A stretch of DNA of 64,000 bases from Rhipicephalus microplus. Lineage: Eukaryota > Arthropoda > Arachnida > Ixodida > Ixodidae. Within the stretch, counting starts at the first letter, position 1; each line of letters opens with the position of its first letter. Positions 56,901 to 62,844 of this stretch are shown here, in pieces. The position numbers and the translations under genes are program-made. Under the pieces are notes generated by a model that made no database searches, had not been told where the DNA came from, and worked only from the letters and a program-made list of their open reading frames with translations. The DNA is taken from positions 64,466,556 to 64,530,555 of the forward strand of contig NC_134709.1 in the NCBI RefSeq assembly GCF_043290135.1, given 5' to 3'.

Positions 56901-57658
56901 GGCACGAACAAAGAAGCACGACAACCACGTCAAAAAGAGCGTATAGAGGCCTTCCTTTCCCGCGTCCCTCTTAAAGATACGTCGAGGTAACTTTCTTAGT
57001 AAATTAGTATTAGGAAAGTTGCAATCGACCTATTTGTAGGACGAAGCATGTTTTCTGCGGTCTCGCCGTTTACCATGAAGCTTCGTGATGACAAGAAGTT
57101 TTACTGCTCAAGCCCCATATACACACAGAGCCGCAGGGCAAAGAAGTATCTTAATGTTTGCTTCTTGGCGTACACTAAAATTCAAGAAGAGCCCGCAGCC
57201 CTGTTACCAGACGCCTGCGTAGCGTGCCCTGCAATACTTGGTATTTTAATTCAAAAAGTTATCTGCTTTCATGAGGGTGCACATTCGCGTACGCCGAAAT
57301 AAACTAGTGGCTGTTAGTAAGCGCCCTGTTTCGACGCCACTATTCTACGTGCCGTCTAAGCGCTGTTCATGAAAGTCAACAAAGTCATTGTCTACACAGG
57401 ACAGAGATCGGCCGAAAAGAAAAGAAGGCAAAGAATGCCTCGGTTTAATAAATGTACTCTCACAGCTGCCTCTAACTCTTCCTCCTCCTCCACATTTTTC
57501 AGGCTGTCAAGGAGAAGCACGCTAAGATGACATCTTATGGAAGCGGCAGATCGGACCCCGAGCAAGTCATACGTCAGCGCAAGTTCCTGCGGCACGTCCA
57601 CGCTGCCCACATCCTCAACATGGAACGGCTCGCCGGCCTCCACAACGGTGCGATGTAA
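27838..57658 (+). CDS. DHDDS-like: DHDDS-like cis-prenyltransferase, six exons (5' end missing)
   Basis: Exons 27838-28082, 28269-28411, 30936-31058, 32641-32745, 34537-34759 and 57503-57658 join in phase through GT-AG introns into about 330 residues. The family condenses isopentenyl diphosphate units into dehydrodolichyl diphosphate at the ER, in animals as a complex with NUS1, for protein glycosylation. Seen: [14 protein letters not shown] (family HIxFIMDGNRR), FSVRNFSRN (FSxENFxR), [32 protein letters not shown] (IRTSGExRLSDF), then [19 protein letters not shown] and a basic helical tail. Length is close to human DHDDS. Signature Asn is His, Glu of FSxEN is Arg, Glu of SGE is Asp; the first Asp and the RR pair remain. 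No in-frame ATG lies before the motif, so at least one upstream exon is missing. It may be a divergent paralogue with unknown activity. Confidence 0.85.
28269..28411 (+). CDS. DHDDS-like: DHDDS-like exon b (FSVRNFSRN motif)
   Basis: Acceptor CTTTTCCAG, donor GTGAGT, phase 0 in and phase 2 out. It encodes [19 protein letters not shown], which matches the beta-strand and helix leading to the family's FSxENFxR motif, here FSVRNFSRN. The sequence after it ([12 protein letters not shown]) corresponds to the helix that follows in DHDDS. Confidence 0.87.
29385..29637 (-). repeat. tRNA-headed SINE (Ruka-like), copy 4, with target duplication
   Basis: The element body 29398-29624 is flanked by the perfect 13-bp duplication CACTCGCACCTAA at 29385-29397 and 29625-29637. 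The tRNA head has lost part of the spacer between its A and B boxes (CCAGCAGCCGCCACTAGG), and the B box is changed to GGATCAAATC on the minus strand. Confidence 0.9.
29786..29885 (+). repeat. tRNA-headed SINE fragment, plus strand
   Basis: GCGTGGTGGTCTAGTGGTGACAG matches the head of the Ruka-like SINE, followed by a weak B box (GGGATCGAATCG) and CGGAGGCGAAATG from the start of the body. It stops after about 100 bp, so the 3' part is missing. Confidence 0.6.
29920..30480 (+). pseudogene. RTE-like LINE, 3' ORF fragment
   Basis: Collinear with the better-kept copy at 59,930-60,760: GGTGGAGCACATTCGGCAAGC matches GGTGGATCGCATTCGGCAAGC, and CTTACCAGTACTTACCTAGGTAGC and CAGGACCGGGTTGACTGGCAG recur. 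It covers the C-terminal part of an RTE-type reverse transcriptase ORF with many stops, then a GATGATGATAAAGATGATG tail. Dead and 5'-truncated. Confidence 0.75.
30936..31058 (+). CDS. DHDDS-like: DHDDS-like exon c (GDLERLP block)
   Basis: Acceptor TATCAATCAG, donor GTAAGT, phase 2 in and out. It encodes [20 protein letters not shown] and the helix [19 protein letters not shown]. It aligns with the part of DHDDS that runs from the Gly-Asp turn (RVLGDLHLLP in the human protein, from memory) into the next helix. Confidence 0.83.
31059..32640 (+). other. Intron c-d
   Basis: 1,582 bp. It holds a C-run near 31,445 and a GT/GC-rich simple repeat at 32463-32496. No mobile element was recognised. Confidence 0.6.
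32641..32745 (+). CDS. DHDDS-like: DHDDS-like exon d ([11 protein letters not shown] block)
   Basis: Acceptor TTTCACTCAG, donor GTAAGT, phase 2 in and out. It encodes [20 protein letters not shown], aligned with the family's beta-strand and helix (in human DHDDS, NVCFAYTSRHEIS), followed by a helix ending GLMYTE. Confidence 0.85.
33189..33248. repeat. Hairpin with 25-bp arms
   Basis: The arm 33189-33213 pairs with 33224-33248 with two mismatches, leaving a 10-nt loop (GCGTATACAC). There is no T-run next to it and no gene that it would end. Confidence 0.8.
34169..34430 (-). repeat. (AAT)n array joined to a diverged SINE copy
   Basis: A pure (AAT)n run of about 55 bp (34169-34223) directly abuts a strongly diverged Ruka-like SINE (34224-34430). 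CATGATTATGAGGGGCGCC and GACCACCTGGCGCTCT match the body, and ATGACCACTAGACAACCACG matches the head. On the element's own strand the array is its 3' tail, so it may have grown from the tail. Confidence 0.75.
34537..34759 (+). CDS. DHDDS-like: DHDDS-like exon e (catalytic [10 protein letters not shown] block)
   Basis: Acceptor GTTCTCAG, donor GTATGC, phase 2 in and phase 0 out. It encodes [20 protein letters not shown], then [18 protein letters not shown], the counterpart of the family's IRTSGExRLSDFLLWQ, and [17 protein letters not shown]. The spacing from the exon start to the first Arg matches human DHDDS residue for residue without a gap. The Glu that in bacterial relatives binds magnesium is Asp here, and the Trp of LLWQ is Leu. 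Confidence 0.9.
36009..36541 (+). pseudogene. LINE A reverse transcriptase, first part
   Basis: Two overlapping frames (36009-36320 and 36254-36541) carry the RT fingers and start of palm: [41 protein letters not shown], then QYGFRPGYS and [18 protein letters not shown], where Asp of the first catalytic block is replaced (IHLTKGFD instead of the usual LDFSKAFD). One frameshift near 36,310. Gypsy-1 begins 8 bases after the last codon read. Confidence 0.8.
36549..37009 (-). repeat. Gypsy-1 3' LTR
   Basis: 461 bp, reading TGCCGCGAACC...GCGTGACA on the minus strand. A TATA box (TATAAA, minus) is at 36724-36729. A set of nested inverted repeats occupies 36787-36890; the largest has perfect 21-bp arms (36787-36807 and 36810-36830). 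Confidence 0.95.
37080..40625 (-). CDS. pol: Gypsy-1 pol: protease-RT-RNase H-integrase
   Basis: An uninterrupted 1,181-codon frame from its first ATG. Protease has [12 protein letters not shown] (DTGA near residue 55) and ILGMDFL. RT has [24 protein letters not shown] and the catalytic YLDD at residues 474-477. RNase H has [11 protein letters not shown] and TDHHAL. Integrase has an HHCC zinc domain (SSGHLG, CRDCQ), the D,D(35)E residues at about 922, 961 and 998 (VATDY, LITDRG, TERLN), and a C-terminal GPY motif (RYFGPYQI). The polyprotein copies the element's RNA and inserts the DNA. All catalytic residues are present. The frame is open upstream of the ATG and overlaps the end of gag in the +1 frame, so translation may come by frameshift. 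No chromodomain or env was seen. Confidence 0.95.
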   Translation of the reverse strand: MTKPAAEKTTMTTHSARLSTRASRDTTPRRTRNSRKAASDVQLSIDGLDVVALIDTGADYSVMSGSFASKLKKVTTRWDGPHIRTAGGHLVTPSGMCTSRVTIDGTTYPSEFVILPNCSYDVILGMDFLTDNGAIIDLQTRSITFSSDHSTTPQPNLGHRAAVRIADDHVTLPPRASLMIAVNCERAAPDVDAIVETDQRLLLDRGVSVARGIARFNQRRSHVLVTNFTEEYQHLNKGAAISFLEETQEASQVIAVATFERARADASRLPHPFDVNPALSQENRDRLLELLRRYSECFSSNSKLRQTPLAKHRIITEDGARPTRQSPYRVSSHERKAIRTQVEDMLSNDIIQPSKSPWAAPVVLVKKKDGTLRFCVDYRRLNKITKKDVYPLPRIDDALDHLCHAKYFSSMDLKTGYWQIEVDERDREKTAFITPDGLYEFKVMPFGLCTAPATFQRVMDTVLAGLKWHTCHVYLDDVVVFARTFDEHLTRLESVLEAIRTSGLTLKPEKCRFAYEELKFLGHVVNAAGVLPDPAKTSAIANFPRPKDKKGVRRFLGLCAYYRRFVANFARIAEPLTRLRKESTPFSWENDQEKAFCELQQRLQNPPVLAHFDENAETEMHTDASDIGLGAVLVQKQSGYEKVIAYASRGLSKEERNYSASEKECLAIIWAISKFRPYVYGRPFKVVTDHHALCWLTNLKDPSGRLGRWSLRLQEFDVTIFYKSGRKHSDADCLSRAPVDPPPQDSDEDSAFFGVVTESDLAAQQRADPDLRAMIDYLEGRNVAVPRAFKRNLPAFSLKNSILVKKNFNPGTRTNYLLVIPADLRDESLEACHDDPSSGHLGTARTITKIKAKYFWPRLTSDVTHYVRSCRDCQRRKTPPTRPAGLLQPIAVPTRPFQQIGMDLLGPFPTSRSANKWIVVATDYMTRYAETTALPRGTAQEVAKFFINQIVLRHGAPEVLITDRGTTFTAELMQGILRYSNTDHRRTTAYHPQTNGLTERLNKTIADMLSMYVDVEHKTWDEVLPYVTFAYNTAIQETTQMTPFELVYGRRPTTMLDAMLPHVEDDDLNADVQGYLQRAEEARQLARARITDQQLVDAGRYNLRRRDAEYHPGDRVWVWTPIRRRGLSEKLLRRYFGPYQILRRVGELTYEVIPDGDSRTSRRRTRPEVVHVVRLKPFYGR
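40768..42132 (-). CDS. gag: Gypsy-1 gag
   Basis: An intact 454-codon frame. The N-terminal quarter is basic and low in complexity. The capsid-like block follows ([20 protein letters not shown], then [20 protein letters not shown]), and a zinc knuckle CX2CX4HX4C ([14 protein letters not shown]) lies near residue 365. Gag packages the RNA into virus-like particles. The ATG at 42132 is the first in the transcript after the 5' LTR: it lies at the inner edge of the primer-binding site, only about 22 bases from the LTR, so there is almost no leader. The last 17 codons overlap pol's open frame. Confidence 0.93.
   Translation of the reverse strand: MNPKPLPSRQASPTRRARPTRVSRRQQGLQPEFGLLPDKKRKEDVKTTMINAGTMTSATNPPVVLQQPREPPSFRGSPGEDPEEWLEKLERIRIFNRWDDEETFRHVFFYLEDAARTWFENHEGSLTDWTVFKSEFLKTFATVVRKERAALLLETRMQHPNEGVVLFAEEMKMLFRRADPKMAEDKKVRFLMRGVKQELFAGLIRNPPKTVAEFVTEASMIERTLDMRSRQYDRPLNTLSVNPVNAPGLATEDLRETIRAVVREELRKLFPATPQPQVASLTDVVREEVQQALGNSTPSEASCEAQAMTYSAAARRPRPVPTRYQEAPPYRRPMSPARPPVSRNQAPRKTEVWRTPDNRPLCYHCGEADHVYRRCPYKRLGLRGFSVDAPRPRAGQRPFEIEEYLSNTRRGPSRSTVRRRPTRTNPPTVTAMLTSPVEGPPAHEGETKSSNFWR
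42131..42151 (-). promoter_or_regulatory. Gypsy-1 primer-binding site
   Basis: TGGTGGAGGTGCGGGGTAGA on the minus strand, two bases inside the 5' LTR. It starts with TGG, the complement of a tRNA CCA end. Near-identical sites occur in gypsy-2, -3 and -4. I did not identify the tRNA. Confidence 0.8.
42154..42613 (-). repeat. Gypsy-1 5' LTR
   Basis: 460 bp, nearly identical to the 3' LTR. A TATA box (TATAAA, minus) is at 42329-42334, and the same nested inverted repeats lie at about 42392-42495. Transcription should run on the minus strand toward gag. Confidence 0.95.
42662..43428 (+). pseudogene. LINE A reverse transcriptase, second part
   Basis: Continues the LINE A frame beyond gypsy-1: [19 protein letters not shown], then a palm with YAADTTNF in place of the YADD box, then [14 protein letters not shown], typical of the CR1 thumb. 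A base loss near 43,200 shifts the frame; [16 protein letters not shown] follows in the next frame. It ends at ERLVENNI where gypsy-3 begins. Confidence 0.82.
43497..43736 (+). pseudogene. LINE B ORF2, C-terminal end
   Basis: About 80 codons, from the break in gypsy-3's LTR to a stop at 43734. The motif CX2CX7HX4C ([17 protein letters not shown]) is the zinc-binding tail seen after RT or RNase H in several LINE clades. No upstream part of ORF2 exists, as expected for a 5'-truncated copy. Confidence 0.75.
44025..44190 (-). repeat. Gypsy-2 3' LTR
   Basis: 166 bp starting TGTGACAAGG on the minus strand. It matches 50957-51122 at all but about 7 positions. Confidence 0.85.
44302..47679 (-). pseudogene. 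pol: Gypsy-2 pol, one premature stop
   Basis: A single frame apart from a TGA at about 45151, between the zinc domain (CDLCQ) and the integrase core; CGA to TGA would explain it. Protease [26 protein letters not shown] with [12 protein letters not shown] and YLDD, RNase [14 protein letters not shown], integrase HHCC then ATDYVT. The second catalytic Asp of the integrase is Asn (LVTNQGRYF, where gypsy-1 has LITDRGTTF), so it would be inactive even without the stop. The C-terminal GPY motif (RYDGPYKV) is kept. Confidence 0.9.
47934..48828 (-). pseudogene. gag: Gypsy-2 gag, frameshifted
   Basis: Two frames, 48454-48828 and 47934-48440, joined by what looks like a 1-base gain near 48,462. The first has [20 protein letters not shown] and the second ends in a zinc knuckle CX2CX4HX4C ([14 protein letters not shown]). 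The natural N-terminus is not recognisable because the frame runs upstream into the GCC/GCA part of the triplet array. Confidence 0.85.
48829..50896. repeat. 2.07-kb (GCT)n mosaic array with AT interruptions
   Basis: A short (GGC)n run is followed by GCT units in blocks of about 2 to 10, separated by single AT dinucleotides (GCTGCTGCTATGCTGCTG), with rare GCTTCT, GCC or ACT variants; the last 100 bp shift to GCCGCT. Each AT shifts the frame by two, so plus-strand frames cycle through Ala, Leu and Cys runs without a stop. The array sits between gypsy-2's primer site and gag. Confidence 0.97.
50957..51122 (-). repeat. Gypsy-2 5' LTR
   Basis: 166 bp starting TGCCACAAGG on the minus strand, followed on that strand by ATATC and the primer site. 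Confidence 0.85.
51195..51313 (+). repeat. Gypsy-3 5' LTR (second part) and primer site
   Basis: GCGCGAGATCCTAGCAGCCC continues the LTR broken at 43495 and ends CCCCGTAACA at 51290. AAT and then the primer site TGGTGGACGTGCTGGGTAAC (51294-51313) follow. Confidence 0.85.
51364..52560 (+). pseudogene. gag: Gypsy-3 gag, broken
   Basis: Starts at ATG 51364 (MEHGTDPTA), with a Pro/Ala-rich head. A frameshift near 51,500 leads to the capsid block ([28 protein letters not shown], then TAG where Trp stands in gypsy-1). The next open part reaches 52225, and the zinc knuckle ([14 protein letters not shown]) at about 52,340 is in another frame. At least three breaks. Confidence 0.85.
52566..56106 (+). 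pseudogene. pol: Gypsy-3 pol, broken
   Basis: Domains in order with stops and frameshifts between: protease [12 protein letters not shown] (52,730), [39 protein letters not shown] and YLDDVIAF (53,995), RNase [14 protein letters not shown] and TDHHALCW, then integrase CERCQR, ATDYATT, LLTDRC and a GPYKV motif near 55,967. Breaks lie near 52,800, 53,425, 53,560, 54,060, 54,420, 54,757, 55,120 and 55,958. The last catalytic residue of the integrase is Lys instead of Glu ([10 protein letters not shown], against [10 protein letters not shown] in gypsy-1). Dead. Confidence 0.9.
56148..56315 (+). repeat. Gypsy-3 3' LTR
   Basis: 168 bp from ATTACGAGGCAGTGGGC to CACCGTAACA, preceded by the polypurine tract CCGCCGGGGGTGGC. 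It matches 43429-43495 plus 51195-51290. Confidence 0.88.
56318..56527 (+). pseudogene. LINE A ORF2, C-terminal end
   Basis: Continues from ERLVENNI at 43428 as [12 protein letters not shown], a stop (TAA), then [20 protein letters not shown] and LPYVIKS, the usual CR1 C-terminal block, ending at TAG 56525. The 3' UTR runs to about 56,850. Confidence 0.85.
57503..57658 (+). CDS. DHDDS-like: DHDDS-like last exon (C-terminal tail)
   Basis: Acceptor ATTTTTCAG after a pyrimidine tract, entered in phase 0, ending at TAA 57656. It encodes [20 protein letters not shown] and a basic helix [20 protein letters not shown], similar in layout to the helical C-terminal tail of DHDDS, which packs across the partner subunit. 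It lies 22.7 kb downstream of the previous exon, beyond the retroelement stack. Confidence 0.82.
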   Translation, partial: AVKEKHAKMTSYGSGRSDPEQVIRQRKFLRHVHAAHILNMERLAGLHNGAM

Positions 57659-57984
57659 TGATAAAGTAATACAGCACATCGAACTGTTGGAATTTACATG
57701 CAGCGAAGCGGCTCCACATTTTTTTTTCATATACGACCCATAAACAAGGACGTCGGCAGAACTCCTTCGAGAAAAAGGGGGAAAATGGCCTCTTATCTGT
57801 GTGCTACACTGAAAATCTCGTCGAACGACAATATTCTTTTGCCGGAGCTTGTGCAGAACCCTGGGCCACTGCCAGGTGGAAGCACCATATCGTCAGCAGA
57901 GGGCTTTTTTGTGCATTGCGTCACAGTTTCAACGTAGCGTAAATAACACTATTGTCTATATAATTACGTATGTATGTATTTTCT

Positions 57985-57990
57985 ATTAAA
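57985..57990 (+). terminator. Possible polyadenylation signal
   Basis: ATTAAA about 330 bases after the stop codon of the DHDDS-like gene, the best candidate in the likely 3' UTR. A search for GT-rich sequence downstream was not conclusive. Confidence 0.25.
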
Positions 57991-59539
57991 AGAACACAAC
58001 ACCTAATACTTACGTAGTGGTGTGGGGTTGGGCCTCATGTACACGTAATATTTGCTTTTTGATCGACAATGTTCACAAGGCTGTGGTCCTCAGGTTTCGT
58101 TGCAGTGTTCATCGGTTGGCGCTGTCGTTGTTTGTGGATTCCTAATTAATAACAGTGTTAGAAGATAGGCCTCATCTAAATGGGTTTTTGTGAAGCTTCA
58201 GCAATTGAAGTGGTTGCGCAATTAAAGGCAAGCCAAAGAAAATTATCCCTATCAGTGGACCTATCTGCGAGATTGAGTGCTCCTAGAAATAAAAAACAAA
58301 GTAGCGGAAACTTTTTACTCCCGTAAAGGTCATCCCGTCACGATATGTTTGCCAACGCAAAGCAGGTGATATTCACGCAACGCATGCTTTGTCCGTTGTC
58401 AAAAGTACTGCCATCGTGATTTACGTAACAGAGACGTTTTAAACACTGCTAATGGTATAAGGTTTGAGAATGTACAATTTTATGCCAGCAAAACTCAACT
58501 TTTTGGTGACTGCGTTCCACAAGCTCGTTTCCTTTACGGAAGAGACCTTGAATTCTACACAAACCTTTGCGATTGTGTAGGCCTTGAGAAAGGCCTTGAG
58601 AAAGTCAAATGATTAGAATCCAAGACATTAGTTGCATTTATTATGAATTTTTGAATCAACCAACAGTATTGTTTTTCTATTGTTTCTGGCAACAAAATTC
58701 ATACATTTAAAAATTACAACAGAAATGAAAATGCATGGAATAATCATTCACATACGGGACTGTCAGTGCTGCAAATATGAACAGAAATAGAAATAGCGCT
58801 ATAAAAAAACGAGTGAGTTTCAAAAACATCACGTTTTGCCAGAATTTCGAAAATGAGTTAAGTTGTCCAGAATCAGAGAAGATCAAGTGGGCTATTTCTC
58901 CATTAGTGCTATGTCGCAGTAATGCTACGTCGCAAAATATTTCTGATACAAAGCTTGCGTCGCTGTTAGCATTATCTCGACTTCACGAAAACACACTCTT
59001 CGTAAAACGGTCGTCGCCACCCGGCGATGCTTCTTGATTTTTTCTTTGTTCAATTATTTTCTTATTTCAAAACAATATGCAATTTTTCGCTATCTGGTCA
59101 TGATTGCATAAGAGACAAAATTACGAGGAAACTCGAAAACACCAGTATACCGCGTTTTTTTTTTTATCTTTCCTGGAATCGAGTGACCCCCTAGCATCAC
59201 CCCGTTAGGATCGCAACAACCGCATCCTACCCTTTCAAACTGTTTACACCACCCTACCACCTTACCTCCTACAAGACAGGCACTAATTCTTAAACCCCCC
59301 ATTCGTGAAACACTCCCACTCCCCATTGCGAATTGTCGAAAGCTCCTGGGAACGACGTACAACGATTCCATGCTGCGACGCCAGCCCTTCCTCAAGCGGA
59401 ACGAAACAGAAACAGGCTGGAATAGTTGCTTGTTTTCCTGTGCAACTTACTCGTCCAGTTTAGAAACTGCCTGGTAAGATAGAGCAAAATAGCGAGCAAA
59501 AACTCACTGCTCCCTTTTTTTTTCTGAGTACACCGATCT
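57991..59539. other. No gene recognised
   Basis: AT-rich DNA with short open frames; the longest (58777-59037) has no domain. A T-run lies near 59,155. No repeat family was named. Confidence 0.4.
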
Positions 59540-59910
59540 ACGAGGCAACAAATGTCGAATCATTGTATCCCCCGGGTGTCACGAGATGGCGCGGTACGTC
59601 CACTTGGAATTGGAGCCCCACTTTGAATATGGTGTCTGACGTGGTTTCTCTTGCTCGCCGCTGCACGCGAGGGAAACCCAGTAAGGAGGTGCACATGTTG
59701 CCGAAATCAGGTTCATTCCTCGATTGCTCAAGAACTGACCAGCCTTTTAAAAAATAAACCGTTATAGTGTTCATACACCCCCACATCCATCAAACCACGA
59801 ATAGAGGCTACGAATGCTGAATTGCTGTATGCCCAGTGTGTCACAAGATGGAGCCATGCGGTCCCTTTCAATGGTTCCGGGGCTTACTTTTGGGAACTCA
59901 GTGGTGTGCA
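59540..59910. repeat. Diverged direct repeat, period about 263 bp
   Basis: GAGGCAACAAATGTCGAATC at 59541 and GAGGCTACGAATGCTGAATT at 59804 begin similar stretches that share GTGTCAC-AGATGG and GCCCCAC/GGGCTTACTTT words for about 90 bp. Confidence 0.5.
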
Positions 59911-59924
59911 TGAGGTCAGAGGTG

Positions 59925-60765
59925 CAATCAGGAATGGAGGTGAATCAAAGTAGTGCAAAAAGCCTCGCCAGAGTAGTTAATTTACGAAGACTGTCGTTTG
60001 TTTACAAATTGCAGCTCATGATTTCTGAACTGGTTACGGAAAGCTTAAAAGTAGGTCTGAAAAATAATATGCACAAAACTAAAGTAATGTGCAACAGTCT
60101 CGGCAGAAAACAGCACTATGCAATTGGTGGAGAGACGCTGAAAGTTGTAAAAAAGTATGCCTGCTTAGGACAGGTAGTAACTGCGCAGCCAATACCATGA
60201 GAGTGAAATAACTAGAATAAAAAAGATGGGGTGGATCGCATTCGGCAAGCATTCTTAAATCATGAATAGTGATCTATCACTAACAGTGAAGAGGAATGCA
60301 TACAACATTTGTATTTTACCAGTGCTTACGCACGTAGCAGACACCTGGAGGCTTACAAAGAAGGTTAAGCTTAAACTGAGGACGACGCCGCGAGCGATAG
60401 AAATGAAAATGATAGGCGTCACCTTAAGAGACAAGAAGAGAGCAGAGCGGGTTAGGGAAGAAACCGGGTTCAGGGTGTCATAGTTAAAATCAAGAAGAAG
60501 AAATGGACATGGGCTGGGCACGTAGCACGTAGGGAGGATAACCGCTGGTCATTTAGGGTAACTAACTTGATTCCCAAGGAAGGCAAAGGCACGATGGGGA
60601 AACAGAAAGTTAGGGGGGCTGATGAGATTTGAAAGTTCGCAGGTAAAACGTGGCAGCAAAAGTCACCAGACAAATTTGATTGGCGGATCGTGAGAGGGGC
60701 TTTTGCCCTGCAGTGAGCAAAGTCAGGCAGATGAGGATACTAATGATGAAGATGACCAGTTGAGA
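59925..60765 (+). pseudogene. RTE-like LINE, 3' half of ORF
   Basis: The open piece 59814-60200 holds NNMHKTKVMCNSLGRKQHYA and LKVVKKYACLGQVV, the block after RT in RTE elements. 60262-60483 continues with NSDLSLTVKRNAYNICILPV and DTWRLTKKVKLKLRTTPRA. The final block (GHGLGT, AKTWQQKSPDKFDWR-like) follows with frame breaks, ending in CCTGCAGTGAGCAAAGTCAG and a GATGATGAAGATGA tail. No intact frame remains. Confidence 0.85.
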
Positions 60766-62779
60766 AACTACGTTCCAAACCCCGGACATGCAGTTGGCCC
60801 GGTGTTTTGGGAGTTAGCAGAGTGTCGCACCATCTGGAAGCCACGACAAAGAACACAAATATAGCGTTCAATAGTGGGACCGTTGTTTCTGTTGTGGCTC
60901 CCGCTACTTTCGCTCTGCTGCTACTAAATGCAAACTATTGAGAAAAAAAACACGTATTTTCTCGTTTCTTCAAACATTTTAGAAAAAATAGAACAGAAAT
61001 AATTTTTTTATTCTGTGGTAACGTTTTCTCGCGAAGTTTCAAAAGCGATAACTTTCAATATGCATACATAACACAAATGAAATACTTTCTTTCTTTTTAC
61101 AGTCGAATATGGCATTTAACAGTTTTAAGGCCAGTGCATCACCGCGAACCTATTTAGCTCTTTATGAATCTTTTGTTGATGTCCTTTGTTTGCACTACCA
61201 TCAATTGTCATGCTACCATACCAACAAGCCCAAATCACCATCCTCACAAATCATAGTATATGCATAGTGAACCACAATTCCCATTTCAGAACACTTGAAA
61301 TAATGTAGCACAAGATTTATCAAAGCACTCGCTGTATGTGTATGCGCTTCATTTAGATGTAGAGTGCATCAGATCTTGTACTCGCATCAATGTCTTTTCT
61401 TGTCACCTGCAGTATCATCCCTCTCGTTTGGGTCGGCCTAATATGCTCCACGAAGGAGGGCACTTTATGCTAATGAGCTCCAACTTCTTAGCACTACCTT
61501 GCTTTGTGCATTGTTTCAAGTCTTGGATTTATATAGCAGGGTAGCAACAATCACAACTGTGCATATTTTTGGTAGTTGACAGTACTCATAACAAACAATC
61601 AAAACCCTCAAAAGCTTCTACCTTAAGAGTTACAAATTTGTGACGAGGGAATGCAACTAGCACTTCCAATATCGCATTAATAATGGTACTATGACAACAA
61701 ATGAAGAAAACAAAGCACGAAGCCATCAAAAGTGTTTAAAAGATTCATATTACCTTCTTTAAAAATGAACCATGAAATGACGCGGCAACTTGGCATGCTA
61801 TTGTGCTGCTATCGTTTGGGAATCCGATACTGGCACTCTTTGACAGGAATATACACATTTCTGTGGAAACATCCCTACGTCAATCACTTGAATTTCATGC
61901 TTCATAAATTGCTCATGATTTTAAAGGAAAAGTTATGAGTTCATGATAACAGCTGATATTTTTTGCATAGCTGTCTACCACTGGCATGCACAACAAGAAA
62001 AGAAATGTTTAAGATTGTCTGAGATTTCAATCGGGGCAATCCACGTGGCAGTCAAGTGTTTTACCACAGGGCCACGCTTGTGCTTGAAGCTACTTTTCAA
62101 AAATATCCAAATCAGGTGTCGTATAAGGTAAGGAACCACATCAACACAGGTTATATAGTGTGCTAGAAGAATTAGACAACAAGGTGCCATACATGGCAAG
62201 TTACTTACCAAGTGGGTGATTAAAGCTGCCCAACCATTACAAATGGCTCAGCCATACTTTTGTCATCAGCTAGAGCATCAACAAAAGGCATATAATGCCT
62301 CTTCAGTGTGTATTGTACCTCGCTTCTCCTTAAAATCATTACGTAGAACGTATTTCTTACGTTGCAAAACACAGATTTGTTGCATGCGTTTTTCTGTTTC
62401 TTGATGACTAATAAAAGTGGACAATTTAGTAATGAAGAATAACTGTTCATTCTACCAGATGCCATAATTTCTATTGTGAGTCCAGGTACTCAGGATCAAA
62501 TCATCTGCCCGAGTCTTGGCCAATTCCCCTTGGTGGCTTGGTTCCAATAATCTAAGGAGCATAATTATCAAGATTAACATATGTATTATTTCAAGTACCA
62601 CATATTTTGCTACACACTTGTAACTCCTTGCCACAGTGACATTTTTCTGAACCAAGTGCGTCAGAAAATTGGGAAATTTCAACTCGTTTTTCTGACCCAA
62701 AGTAGCTGCCGTTTTATTTATCCCCACATGTGTACGAGCACTCATAAAACTTGAAACAACTCCCACAAGTTGCATGCAT
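60766..62779. other. No gene recognised
   Basis: AT-rich DNA. Minus-strand open frames at 61975-62211, 62220-62465 and 62452-62775 have no domain I know. They lie beside the mariner relic, but their sequence does not match mariner transposase. Confidence 0.4.
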
Positions 62780-62844
62780 ATACGAAAGGTGTTAAAAAAA
62801 TAATGTTTTTCACTAACACCTTCACTGATTGTGGTACAACATTT

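Larger units (their letters stand above)
34760..57502 (+). other. Intron e-f, 22.7 kb, filled with nested retroelements
   Basis: The donor AGAG/GTATGC at 34760 and the acceptor ATTTTTCAG/GCT at 57502 join in phase 0. Nearly all of 35,780-56,850 is a stack of LINE A, gypsy-1, gypsy-3, LINE B and gypsy-2. 34,760-35,780 and 56,851-57,502 show nothing I can name. Confidence 0.8.
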
